A stretch of DNA of 64,000 nt from Mesorhizobium ventifaucium. GTDB lineage: Bacteria > Pseudomonadota > Alphaproteobacteria > Rhizobiales > Rhizobiaceae. The notes beneath the pieces are model-generated. The model was given only the letters and a program-made list of their open reading frames with translations. It was not told the origin of the DNA and searched no databases. The position numbers and the translations under genes were made by a program. This document shows positions 34,796-44,126 of this stretch, in pieces. The stretch is from contig NZ_CAKXZS010000011.1 in the NCBI RefSeq assembly GCF_935822925.1, positions 165,282-229,281 of the forward strand, read 5' to 3'. Numbering within the stretch: position 1 is the stretch's first letter; every line of letters begins with the position of its first letter.

Positions 34796-35376
34796 GAGCG
34801 CACCTCTTCGGCGAGCGCCTTCGCTTCGAGTTCGGCCTGCTCATGCACCGATATGAATGGCGTCGGATCGTCCATGTCGCCTCGCATGATGGCGATCTTC
34901 TTGATGATCTCGGAGATGCCCTGGAGCGCGAGCAGGAAAAAGCCGGCCAGCAGGATTGCCTTTGCCGGCCAGATGATTAGCCCGCCGGAATTGTTCGACA
35001 TTTCGCCACTGCGAAACGACAGCGACACATAGGGAACGAAATAGATCACCATCAGCGTCACGAACGGCATCAGGAAAAAGAGGTGACCGAGAAGGTCTAT
35101 CCAGTGCTGCAGACGGCGCGAGAACATGCCGTAGACGATGTCGATGCGGATATGGTCGTTCTGCCTCAGCGTGTAGGCGGCGGCCAGCATGAAGGCGGCG
35201 CCGAACAAATACCACTGCAGTTCCAGCCAGGCGTTCGACGACATGTCGAACGTCTTGCGGATGACGGCATTGGCGGCACTGACCAGGATTGCCAGCAGGA
35301 TCAGCCACGACACCCATTTGCCGATGAATTCGTTCATCCGGTCAATGGTTCTGGATAGAGCGAGCAGCCCTGCCAT
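34792..35376 (-). CDS. TRAP transporter small permease, DctQ type
   Basis: 194 residues with four membrane helices (WVSWLILLAILVSAANAVIRK, LFGAAFMLAAAYTLRQNDH, LFFLMPFVTLMVIYFVPYV, AILLAGFFLLALQGISEIIKK). The NDHIRIDIVY segment is typical of DctQ. The charged C-terminus is cytoplasmic. An ideal GGAGGAATGC ribosome-binding stretch precedes ATG 35376. First gene of the minus-strand group dctQ-dctM-adh; the matching binding protein is transcribed towards them from 30810. Confidence 0.9.
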   Translation of the reverse strand: MAGLLALSRTIDRMNEFIGKWVSWLILLAILVSAANAVIRKTFDMSSNAWLELQWYLFGAAFMLAAAYTLRQNDHIRIDIVYGMFSRRLQHWIDLLGHLFFLMPFVTLMVIYFVPYVSLSFRSGEMSNNSGGLIIWPAKAILLAGFFLLALQGISEIIKKIAIMRGDMDDPTPFISVHEQAELEAKALAEEVRS

Positions 35377-35723
35377 GCATTCCTCCCTTTACGCATCGCC
35401 CCGAAAATCGGTGTCGATTTTCGGAAAGCACGATGCTTGACTCAAAGTATCAGCGGCGCGCCAATTCCCGCTTGTTTTCCGCCGCTTCGATGTGGCCCAA
35501 CGGTATGCCGTGCGTGGCCCGGCGGGTCAACACAGGGCAGACCGAGTAAAACAATCTTCTTAAGTGAGGAAGGGGGCTTGTGAAGTGAGGAAGGGGCCAA
35601 ACAGCGCCTGACGCAGCGCATGGACCCCGACGATCGGAATCGATTTTCGCTGCGATCATCCGCAAAATCAAAGTGCTACAGCATCCTTTACGTGCAACCA
35701 AAGCCTATCCAGGTCTGATGCAG
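35377..35723. promoter_or_regulatory. 347-bp intergenic region before dctQ containing repeats
   Basis: No gene seen. It should hold the promoter of dctQ-dctM-adh. It contains a perfect 10-bp hairpin at 35401-35424, a 14-nt direct repeat AAGTGAGGAAGGGG at 35562-35575 and 35583-35596, and near 35638-35653 a partial copy of the same hairpin sequence (ATCGGAATCGATTTTCG). The LivH-type gene ends at its right edge. Confidence 0.5.
35401..35424. repeat. Perfect hairpin repeat CCGAAAATCG/CGATTTTCGG
   Basis: Ten-base arms with a GTGT loop, flanked by GCATCG and CGATGC outward, extending symmetry further. Same general type as the GATCCCGAAAA dyad at 27171-27206, a dispersed rhizobial intergenic palindrome. 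Confidence 0.7.
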
Positions 35724-36629
35724 TCAGGCAATCTTGCTCTGGTCTCGCCCGCCGCCGATCAGCACCAGCATGGCGACGAGAAACAGATACATCCAGGCGT
35801 CGCGCCACTCGACCGGGAAATAGCCGGCCCACAGCGATTCGGCTATGCCGAAAGCGGCAGCGCCAAGTGCTGCCCGCAACGGCGAGAGATAGCCGCCCAC
35901 CGCCGTCACGAACAGGATTTTCAGCCCGTAGACCAAGCCGGAGCCGAAGCTGATGTTGCCATAGTAAAGGCCGGCGAGGACACCGGCCAGCGCGGCGCAA
36001 AGGCCGCCGGCGAGCACCGCGTGCCGAAACACCGCGCGCACGTCGACGCCGCACATGGCGGCGGCTTTGGGGTCGTCGGACACGGCGCGCCAGCGCCGGC
36101 CGAAACTCGAGCGGGCGAACGCCCAGGAGGCGAGCGCAATGGTTGCCACGGCGATCCCGCAGTCGAGCAACTGGATGAGCGTCAGCGTGGCATTGAAATT
36201 TGCCCCCCGCGCGAAAATGATGGGCTCGGCCAGCATTGGCGGCAGCCACAGATCATGCGTGTCGGCGGCGATGCGGCTTGCCTCCGACAGCAGCAGCAAT
36301 ATGCCCAGCGTTGTCACCACGATCGCATTGGGCGTGCTGCCGGCCAGCGGCTCGAAGATGCTGCGCGACAGGACATGGCTGATGAACCCCGCATACAGGA
36401 ACGCCGCGACAATGCCGAGCGCGACGGCCGCCAACAGGGTCAGCCACAGGGCCTGATAGCCGAAGGCCGCGGTGAGGATCATCGTCTGTCCGCAAAAGGC
36501 GAACAGCGCGCCATAGGCGAGGTTCGTCCGGTGCAGGATGCCGTTGGTCAGCACATAGCCGAAGGCGAGCAGGGCATAGAGCGCGCCGGAATGCAGCCCG
36601 TTCAGGACCTGCTGGAAGAAATAGAGCAT
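35724..36629 (-). CDS. Branched-chain amino acid-type ABC permease (LivH family), isolated
   Basis: 301 residues with about eight membrane helices. LivH features: VLNGLHSGALYALLAFGYVLTNGI split over the first helices, NAIVVTTLGILLLL and the EAA-like loop GRRWRAVSDDPKAAAMCGVD, then GLVYGLKILFVTAVGGYLSP. The usual partners LivM, LivG, LivF and the binding protein are absent next to it: dctQ lies 350 bp downstream and a CGNR regulator diverges upstream. It might use subunits made elsewhere. Urea and short-chain amide importers share this family. Confidence 0.85.
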   Translation of the reverse strand: MLYFFQQVLNGLHSGALYALLAFGYVLTNGILHRTNLAYGALFAFCGQTMILTAAFGYQALWLTLLAAVALGIVAAFLYAGFISHVLSRSIFEPLAGSTPNAIVVTTLGILLLLSEASRIAADTHDLWLPPMLAEPIIFARGANFNATLTLIQLLDCGIAVATIALASWAFARSSFGRRWRAVSDDPKAAAMCGVDVRAVFRHAVLAGGLCAALAGVLAGLYYGNISFGSGLVYGLKILFVTAVGGYLSPLRAALGAAAFGIAESLWAGYFPVEWRDAWMYLFLVAMLVLIGGGRDQSKIA

Positions 36630-36720
36630 GCGAATGTCCTTGGATCGCGGAGAACCGCGTCCGTGCGGAGCAGATTTGCATCGGTAATCTAACTTGTCAA
36701 ACGCGCCTTAACGGTTAGAA

Positions 36721-37338
36721 ATGGCGCCCATGACGGTTTCCTGGACCCCGCACCGCTTCACCGGCGGCCTTCTTGCGCTCGACACGGCGAACACCGTCGT
36801 GCTGCGCGGCGATCCCGAGAAAACCTTCGACCGGTTCAAAGATTTGGCGGAGATCGCCCGTTTCGCCGACGCGGCAAGCGTCTCTCGCGCCGCCGAACTT
36901 GGCGGCAGGCGGCTCCAAGCGCCGTTCCCGGACAAGATCGCGCCGGTCGTGCTGGCGATCCGCGAGACGACAGACCGGCTGTTTCGTCGTGCGGTGTCGA
37001 AGGGCGCGGTCACCACAGGCGATCTGCCTGGCTTCCTGAAGGCCTGCGCCGAGGGTCTCGCGGACAGCCGCACCGAGATCGGTGCGCCGGGACGGCCGTT
37101 CGGCGATCCGGCGACGCCCATCGCCTTCGAGGCGGCACTGGCGGTTTCCGCACTGTCGCTGCTGCAGGCTGACACCGTCGCAAGGCTGAAGATCTGCCCC
37201 AATTGCACCTGGTTGTTTCTCGACCGAAGCCGCAATTCCAGCCGTCGTTGGTGCGACATGGCGGTGTGCGGCAACCGCCAGAAGGCAAGTCGCCACTATC
37301 GCCGCCGAACGGCAGCCAGAGGGACCGCCAATGTCTAG
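36721..37338 (+). CDS. CGNR zinc-finger protein (ABATE domain), putative regulator
   Basis: 205 residues. N-terminal ABATE/DUF1470 domain (GGLLALDTANTVVLRGD, DRFKDLAEIARFADAA) and C-terminal CGNR zinc finger: KICPNCTWLFLDRSRN, then RRWCDMAVCGNRQKASRHYRR, with the Cys-x2-Cys and Cys-x4-Cys pairs. The finger and its basic tail suggest nucleic acid binding and stress or growth regulation, as inferred for the family. Divergent from the LivH-type permease with 91 bp between, so it may regulate that gene. Its end overlaps the next gene by 8 bp. Confidence 0.87.
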   Translation: MAPMTVSWTPHRFTGGLLALDTANTVVLRGDPEKTFDRFKDLAEIARFADAASVSRAAELGGRRLQAPFPDKIAPVVLAIRETTDRLFRRAVSKGAVTTGDLPGFLKACAEGLADSRTEIGAPGRPFGDPATPIAFEAALAVSALSLLQADTVARLKICPNCTWLFLDRSRNSSRRWCDMAVCGNRQKASRHYRRRTAARGTANV

Positions 37339-37870
37339 GAAAATCTTGTGCCTGGTCGTTGTCGGCGCCATGCTCGTCGCCGCGACAACGCTCGGCGCCT
37401 GCCGCGATACCGGCAAGGACGGCGAGGGCAGATTGTTCGAGATTTCCGGCAAGCTGGTCGTCTTCAATTATCGCCTCGCAAGGGCAACCTTCGTCGTCAC
37501 GCTGAGACCGTTGCAGCCGATGGGAGAAGGACAGGTTGCGGTCGCCAACTTCCAGAATCCGGCAGGCGGCGAGCCGCTGATCGTCGAACAGAAAGTCTGG
37601 CCGAAACTCGGCAAGGTGTCGCTGGAGAGCCCGGCGCTTTCCTGCATCGCTAGGGACAAGCCCTATGCGATATCAATCAGCATCAACGATATCCACGGTG
37701 CAATCCTCCAGAAGATCGACACCACGCTGATGTCGACGCAGGACCAATCGGTCCTGCCCGACCGGCCGCTGGTCATCGATCAGCTCTATACGCCCAATCC
37801 AGAGCTTGCCGGCCATCCGGACGGCAAGCTGCCGGGCGCGCCAAAGCCCGACTGTTCGAAGGCCGGCTGA
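37331..37870 (+). CDS. Predicted lipoprotein of unknown function
   Basis: 179 residues. The signal peptide MSRKILCLVVVGAMLVAATT runs into a lipobox LGAC with Cys24, so the protein is probably anchored in a membrane facing the periplasm. The mature part looks like beta structure (LVVFNYRLARATFVVTLRPL, GKVSLESPALSC, YAISISINDIHGAIL) with one other Cys near 105 and a Pro-rich C-terminus. I recognise no family. Overlaps the CGNR gene by 8 bp and is probably co-transcribed. Confidence 0.75.
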   Translation: MSRKILCLVVVGAMLVAATTLGACRDTGKDGEGRLFEISGKLVVFNYRLARATFVVTLRPLQPMGEGQVAVANFQNPAGGEPLIVEQKVWPKLGKVSLESPALSCIARDKPYAISISINDIHGAILQKIDTTLMSTQDQSVLPDRPLVIDQLYTPNPELAGHPDGKLPGAPKPDCSKAG

Positions 37871-38089
37871 CGCGACATCGCCGGTATCGGTCGCGGCCGG
37901 ATTTTTCGTACGCTGACGGACCAACGGGTGCACGTTTCTTACACCATCGGGCGTGGACCGGATCGTTTGTTGCGCCTCGCCTGGCATCTTCGATTTTGTT
38001 TGACCTGCCCGGCAAGGGGAGAAACACTGCAGCCTTCAACTCCGACGTTGGCTGCGCTCGAACTGCGGCCTCCGCAGAGGAAATGCCTG

Positions 38090-41000
38090 ATGACACTGCA
38101 TGATGTCGCGCTCGACGACAAGTTCGACCTCCGAAAGGAGCGTATCTTCCTTTCGGGTGCGCAGGCGGTCATCCGCATGCTTTTGATTCAGCGCGAGCGC
38201 GACCGCCGGGCTGGCCTGAACACCGCCGGCTTCGTCTCCGGCTATCGCGGCTCGCCGCTTGGCGGCCTCGACATGCAGCTTTGGAAGGCCAGGAAGCAGC
38301 TCGCCCGGTCGGACATCGTCTTCCAGCCCGGCCTCAACGAGGAACTCGCGGCCACCGCCTGCTGGGGATCGCAGCAGGCCGAATTGCTGGGTGAGGGCAC
38401 ACATGACGGCGTCTTTTCGGTCTGGTACGGCAAGGGACCGGGCGTCGACCGCTCCGGCGACGTGTTCCGCCATGCCAATCTCGCCGGCTCGTCAAGACAT
38501 GGCGGCGTGCTCGCCCTGATGGGCGACGACCACATGGCCGAATCCTCGACCAACGCGCACGCGACCGAGTTCCTGTTTGTCGACACCATGGTGCCGATCC
38601 TCAATCCGGCCGGGGTCCAGGAGATCATCGACTATGGGCTCTACGGCTTTGCCATGTCGCGCTTCGCCGGCACCTGGGCGGCGATCAAATGCGTCAAGGA
38701 CAACATCGAATCGACGGCTTCGGTCGATGCCGCGCTCGAACGGCTTGATATCGTCAACCCGGACTTCGACATGCCGCCCGGCGGCCTCAACATCCGCAAC
38801 GAGATCGACATGCTCGGCCAGGAGGAGCGACTGCATGAATACAAACGCGCCGCCGCTTCGGCCTTTATCCACGTCAACGGGCTGAACCGGATCATCTATT
38901 CCGGCGGCAGTGGCCCGAAGTTTGGCATCGTCACCATCGGCAAGAGCTATCTCGACGTCCGCCAGGCACTGGAAGACATTGGCGTCGACGAAGCCGCCGC
39001 CAACCGCATCGGTATAAGGCTGTTCAAGGTTGGCTGCCCGTGGCCGCTCGACCTGCAGCACATCGCCGACTTCGCTCGCGGCCTCGACACCATTGTCGTC
39101 GTCGAGGAGAAACGCTCGCTGATCGAGGTGCAACTGCGCGAAAACCTTTATGGCACCGCCATGCAGCCGGTCATCGTCGGCAAGAGGGACGAGCGCGGCG
39201 ACGGGCTGTTCCCGGCCAAGGGCGCGCTCGATCCCAACGACATCGCCATCGCGCTCGGCGAGAGAATCTTGCGGACGATCGGTCCGTCGGACGAGATCGC
39301 CGCGCGGGTGGCGAAACTTCGCCAGTTCCAGGCGATGCTCGCCGAGACAACAGACATCGCCTCGCGCACGCCCTTCTTTTGCTCCGGCTGCCCGCACAAT
39401 TCCTCGACCAAGGTGCCCGACGGCTCGCTCGCCGCCGCTGGCATCGGCTGCCATTTCATGGCGCTGTGGATGGATCGCAACACCGTTGGTTTCACCGCCA
39501 TGGGCGGTGAGGGCGCGCAATGGGTCGGCCAGGCGCCGTTCTCGAAGCGCGACCACATCTTCCAGAACCTCGGCGACGGCACCTACAACCACTCCGGCGC
39601 GCTGGCGATCCGCTTCGCGCTGTCGACTGACGCCAACATCACCTACAAAATCCTCTACAACGACGCCGTCGCGATGACCGGCGGCCAGCCGCACGAGGGT
39701 GGCCTGACCGTGGACATGATTGCCAGGCAGGTGCGGGCCGAGGGCGTCGAGCGGATCGCCATCGTCACCGACGAGCCGGCCAAATATACCGGCAAGGTCA
39801 AATTCCCCGCCGGCGCCACCATCCATCACCGCGACGACCTCGACCTCGTGCAGCGCGAATTGCGCGCGGTCAGGGGCACATCCGTGCTGATCTACGACCA
39901 GACCTGCGCCGCCGAAAAGCGCCGCCGCCGCAAACGCGGCACCTTCCCCGATCCCGACAAGCGCGTCTTCATCAACGAACTGGTCTGCGAAGGCTGCGGC
40001 GATTGTGGGGTGCAGTCGAATTGTGTGTCGATCCAGCCGGTCGAGACCGAATTCGGCCGCAAGCGCAAGATCGATCAGTCGAGCTGCAACAAGGATTTCT
40101 CCTGCATCAACGGCTTCTGTCCGTCCTTCGTCACCGTGCATGGCGCCAAGATCAGGAAGGCCGAGGGTATGGCCGGCACGACCGATCCGCTCGACGGCGT
40201 GCCCGCGCCCGCGGAATTCCCGCTCGGCGACCAAGGCTGGGCGGCGATCATCGACGGCGTCGGCGGCACCGGCGTCGTCACAATCGGCGCAGTGCTTGGC
40301 ATGGCGGCTCATCTCGAAGACAAGGGCTGCGGCATGATCGACATGGCAGGCCTTGCCCAGAAGGGCGGCTCGGTGTTCACCCATGTCCGCATCGCGCGCA
40401 GCCCGGGCGATATCCATGCCATCCGCGTTTCGGCCGGCAAGGCAGACCTTGTGCTTGGCTGCGATCTCGTCGTGTCGGGCGCCCAAAAGGTGCTCGCCGC
40501 GGTGCGCGAAGGCCACACGATCTTCCTCGCCAACACCGCCGAGATCATGCCCGGCGAGTTTACCCGGTCGGCGGATTTCTCGCTGCCTGTCGAGCGGCTG
40601 AAAAGGGCGATCCGCACTGCCGCCGGCGACGACAAGGCGCATTTTTTCGACGCCACCCGCACCGCCACCGCGCTGTTCGGCAGCTCGCTCGGCGCCAACA
40701 TGTTCATGCTCGGCTTCGCCTTTCAGCATGGCGGCTTGCCGCTGTCGGCCGAGGCAGTCGAAAAGGCCATCGAGCTCAACGCCCAGTCGGTGGCGATGAA
40801 CGTCTCAGCCTTCCGCTGGGGCCGCCGCGCCGCCCACCAGCCGGATTTCGTGCGCGCCCTCGTCGTCCAGCCGGGCACGGCTGCACAGAACGCCGCTGTC
40901 GCCGAAACGCTCGATGACGTCATCGCCCGCCGCGTTGCCTTCCTCACCGCCTATCAGAACGGCGCCTATGGCAAGCGCTACGCGGACAGGCTGGCAGCGC

Positions 41001-41569
41001 TGCGCAAGGCCGAAGACAGGGCAGTGCCCGGTTCGACTGATGTGACCGAGGCCGCTGCGAGGAACCTGTTCAAGCTGATGGCGATCAAGGACGAATACGA
41101 GGTGGCGAGGCTCTACACCGACGGCTTCTTCGCCACCGAACTGGGCAAGCAGTTCCAGAGCTACGACAAACTCGAATTCCATCTCGCGCCGCCGATCATG
41201 GCCAGGCGCGGCAAGGACGGCAAGCCGAGGAAGTCGAGCTTCGGTCCCTGGATGATGAAGGGGTTCCGGCTGCTGACAGCTATGAAAGGCTTGCGCGGCA
41301 CGGTCTTCGATGTGTTCGGCTACAGCTCCGAAAGGCGTATGGAACGGCAACTTCTTGCACAGTACGAGGCGGATCTGGAGCTTGTCGCCGACGCGCTGGC
41401 GCCAGGCAAGGTCGAGGCCGCGGCAGCGCTTGCCTCGGTGCCGGCGCTCATTCGCGGCTATGGTCACGTCAGGCAGGCCAGCGCCGAAAAGGCCGCCGGC
41501 GAGCGCCTAAGGCTGCTCGATCGCCTGGCGAAGACACCGGCTCGGCCGGAACTCCAGGCCGCCGAGTGA
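38090..41569 (+). CDS. Indolepyruvate ferredoxin oxidoreductase, fused alpha-beta-gamma type
   Basis: 1159 residues. Oxidatively decarboxylates aryl 2-oxo acids to acyl-CoA, reducing ferredoxin. Order: pyrimidine-binding ThDP domain (GFVSGYRGSPLGGLD, GKGPGVDRSGDVFRHAN), pyrophosphate-binding domain (FCSGCPHNSSTK, GGEGAQWVGQAPF, GDGTYNHSG, KILYNDAVAMTGGQ), an iron-sulfur segment from C633 (CEGCGDCGVQSNC), POR gamma domain (DGVGGTGVVTIGAVLGMAA, AQKGGSVFTHVRI) and a C-terminal DUF6537-type region. Start ATG 38090 with GAGGAAA upstream; the frame is open from 37928. Stands alone; probably serves aromatic amino acid breakdown. Confidence 0.93.
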   Translation: MTLHDVALDDKFDLRKERIFLSGAQAVIRMLLIQRERDRRAGLNTAGFVSGYRGSPLGGLDMQLWKARKQLARSDIVFQPGLNEELAATACWGSQQAELLGEGTHDGVFSVWYGKGPGVDRSGDVFRHANLAGSSRHGGVLALMGDDHMAESSTNAHATEFLFVDTMVPILNPAGVQEIIDYGLYGFAMSRFAGTWAAIKCVKDNIESTASVDAALERLDIVNPDFDMPPGGLNIRNEIDMLGQEERLHEYKRAAASAFIHVNGLNRIIYSGGSGPKFGIVTIGKSYLDVRQALEDIGVDEAAANRIGIRLFKVGCPWPLDLQHIADFARGLDTIVVVEEKRSLIEVQLRENLYGTAMQPVIVGKRDERGDGLFPAKGALDPNDIAIALGERILRTIGPSDEIAARVAKLRQFQAMLAETTDIASRTPFFCSGCPHNSSTKVPDGSLAAAGIGCHFMALWMDRNTVGFTAMGGEGAQWVGQAPFSKRDHIFQNLGDGTYNHSGALAIRFALSTDANITYKILYNDAVAMTGGQPHEGGLTVDMIARQVRAEGVERIAIVTDEPAKYTGKVKFPAGATIHHRDDLDLVQRELRAVRGTSVLIYDQTCAAEKRRRRKRGTFPDPDKRVFINELVCEGCGDCGVQSNCVSIQPVETEFGRKRKIDQSSCNKDFSCINGFCPSFVTVHGAKIRKAEGMAGTTDPLDGVPAPAEFPLGDQGWAAIIDGVGGTGVVTIGAVLGMAAHLEDKGCGMIDMAGLAQKGGSVFTHVRIARSPGDIHAIRVSAGKADLVLGCDLVVSGAQKVLAAVREGHTIFLANTAEIMPGEFTRSADFSLPVERLKRAIRTAAGDDKAHFFDATRTATALFGSSLGANMFMLGFAFQHGGLPLSAEAVEKAIELNAQSVAMNVSAFRWGRRAAHQPDFVRALVVQPGTAAQNAAVAETLDDVIARRVAFLTAYQNGAYGKRYADRLAALRKAEDRAVPGSTDVTEAAARNLFKLMAIKDEYEVARLYTDGFFATELGKQFQSYDKLEFHLAPPIMARRGKDGKPRKSSFGPWMMKGFRLLTAMKGLRGTVFDVFGYSSERRMERQLLAQYEADLELVADALAPGKVEAAAALASVPALIRGYGHVRQASAEKAAGERLRLLDRLAKTPARPELQAAE

Positions 41570-41686
41570 TCGATGCGGCTTATCTGAAGAAGCTCAACAG
41601 GCTTGACGCAGGCCTCAAGATGGCCCTTCTAAACCTTTCTTAAGGCGGTTGTGACATGACTGCGGTTCGCGCGACACCGCAAGGTC

Positions 41687-43997
41687 ATGAACATAGATCG
41701 ACCCGACGACATATCCGAGGACGTATACGTTGGCTTCGTTCGCTCGCTGTTTCGCGACGCAGGCATCTTGCTCGTTGGCGCCTTCACGCAAGGCGCTATG
41801 GGCCTGCTCGTGTATTGGAAAACGTCTGCGGCAATCTATGTCGCGCTCGCCATCCTGATGGTTGCCGCTAGCATCGGCCGTTATCTTGCGATCCGGAGGG
41901 TCAGTCCCGACACCATCGTCACCTACGAATCCGCGCTTGCCTGGGAACGCTACTACATCGTTGCCGGGACGATTCATGGGTCGGCGGTCGGACTTTTCGC
42001 GTTCGTATGCCTCCACGTGGTTCCGGACCTGTTTGGCGAGATTGCAGCGGTGTCGCTGGTGTTGGCAAGCACCATCACCATCGCCGGCCGCAATTTCGGC
42101 TCCCGAAGGATGGTCGCCATCCTGTCCGTGTCCGTGGTCGCGCCGATTGCGGTCGGCTTGATGCTGAAGGGCGACGTCTACAACGTCATTCTGGGCCTCT
42201 TTGTGATCCCGTTCATGTTCACTATCAACAAGATGGCGCATCTTGTGCGAAAGGTGCTGTTTACAGCAATCAGCGAAGAAAAGAAGGCGAACCGCATCGC
42301 CCAGCGCTTCAATCGCGCCCTGAACACCATGTCGCATGGTCTTGTCATGCTCGGCCCCGACGGCCGGGTAGCGGTGGCCAATGCCGAAGCCGCGCATCTG
42401 ATGTCGCTCAAGTCGCCCGACGCGCTGCTCGGGCGATCGATCCACGGCCTGCTGATGCGCGGCGTTGCCGGCGGCATGCTGGCGCCGAAGGACTGCCGCT
42501 ACATCGAAGCCCAGCTTACGCGCGCCCTGCGCGAGGGCCGCGATCGCAAGGTTCTCGTCTCGCTTGCGAACGGTCAGCACTATGAGTTCTCGGCACGCGA
42601 AGGGAGCCAGGAACTGGGTGTCATCACCTTCGAGGATGTGACGGCCCGCGTCGAGGCGGAGGACAAGATCCGCTTCATGGCGCGTTATGATAGCCTCACC
42701 GGCCTGCCCAACCGCGCCTATTTCCAAGAGTTGATCGGAGAGGCGATGGCATCCGGTGACCTCGAGCGTCTCTGCGGGCTCACCGTGCTCGACCTCGACG
42801 ACTTCAAGAGCGTCAACGACACGCTTGGCCACCCGGTTGGCGACGGATTGATCTATGCCGTCGCTGAACGGCTGGCGGCGGTCACCGGACCAGGCGTCAC
42901 CGTCAGCCGTTTCGGCGGCGACGAGTTCATGATCTTCTTCGACCGCGTCGAAGACGAGAGCCATCTGACCAGCCAGATCGACGAGATTTTTCATTGACCT
43001 GCAGGGCGAGGTCGACGTCGCCGGCCATGGGCTGCGCATCCAGGCCAGCGGTGGCGCGGTGCTGTCGCGGGTCAGGGACGCCGATGTCGACACCATGATC
43101 GTCAAGGCGGACCTCGCGCTCTACAAGGCCAAGGAACTCGGCAAGAACACTTGGCGGCTGTTCCAGGCATCGATGGATGCGGCATTTCGCGACCGTCAGC
43201 TGATGAAGGCGGATCTGCGCACCGCGGTGGAAAGCAAGGGGTTGCGGGTGGTCTATCAGCCGATCGTCGCGATGAACACGATGCGGATCGCCAGTTGCGA
43301 GGCGCTGTGTCGTTGGGATCACCCCGATCTCGGACCGATCTCGCCCAGCATCTTCATTCCGCTGGCGGAAGAAATGGGCATCATTTCCGAGATCAGCACG
43401 TTTGTCCTGCAGGTGGCATGCGCCGAATGCGTCAAATGGCCCGACCCGACCAGCGTCTCGGTCAACCTTTCGGCCAAGGATTTCCGCAGCAGTGGCATTG
43501 TCCAGAAAGTCCGTGATGCGCTAGCCGGTTCCGGCCTCGCCGCCGGCCGCCTGGAAATCGAAGTCACCGAGACCGCGCTTCTCGACGACAAATCGCTAAC
43601 GCGTCAGTACATCGAAGAGTTGAAAGCGCTTGGCGTGCGCATTGCGCTAGACGACTTCGGCACCGGCTATTCGAGCTTGAGCTATCTCCACAAGCTGCCG
43701 CTCGACAAGGTCAAGATTGACCGCTCGTTTCTGATGGACGTCACCCAGAACCCGAGTTCGCTCGCACTGTTGAAGGGCGTGGTCGAACTGATCAGGGTTC
43801 TCGGTCTCAACGTAACTATCGAGGGCGTTGAGACTTACGAGCAGCTCAAGATTCTGACGCATTCTATCCAACCGGATATGGTCCAGGGCTTTTTGTTTGG
43901 TTCAGCGCTGACAGCATCCGGCATCGGAACGATGGCTACCACGGTCTGGCCATTCGCCACCGATAAGAAGCCTGCGGGCAAACGTGCTCTCAGCTGA
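41687..43997 (+). pseudogene. Membrane GGDEF-EAL cyclic-di-GMP enzyme split by a frameshift
   Basis: Two frames make one protein. Frame one (41687-42997, 436 codons) has membrane helices to about residue 195, a PAS-like sensor (about 205-325) and a GGDEF domain with RFGGDEF, ending at TGA after EIFH. The rest of the GGDEF domain and an EAL domain (ASCEALCRWDHP, LDDFGTGYSSLSYL, IEGVETYEQL) lie in the +1 frame up to 43997, open without a stop from before 42990. Removing one T from the T5 run at 42987-42991 gives a continuous reading EIFIDLQGEV. Both active-site motifs are intact. Sequencing error, recent mutation or phase variation are all possible. Confidence 0.8.
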
Positions 43998-44126
43998 TTT
44001 CCGCGCTTCATTTTCGACCAACTCGACCAGACGTGCCGCGCGGCGGCAAGTTAAGGTTAATATTAGGTAAACGACGTCGATTGGATTTCCATCTTTTATG
44101 CCACGACCGCACACGATAGGTTTGCA

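Noticed and set aside
38492..40729. Very long (745-codon) open frame antisense to the indolepyruvate oxidoreductase
   Set aside because: It is the reverse of a high-GC gene with strong codon bias; composition is His/Asp/Arg/Ala-rich without any domain, whereas the plus-strand frame has every family motif.
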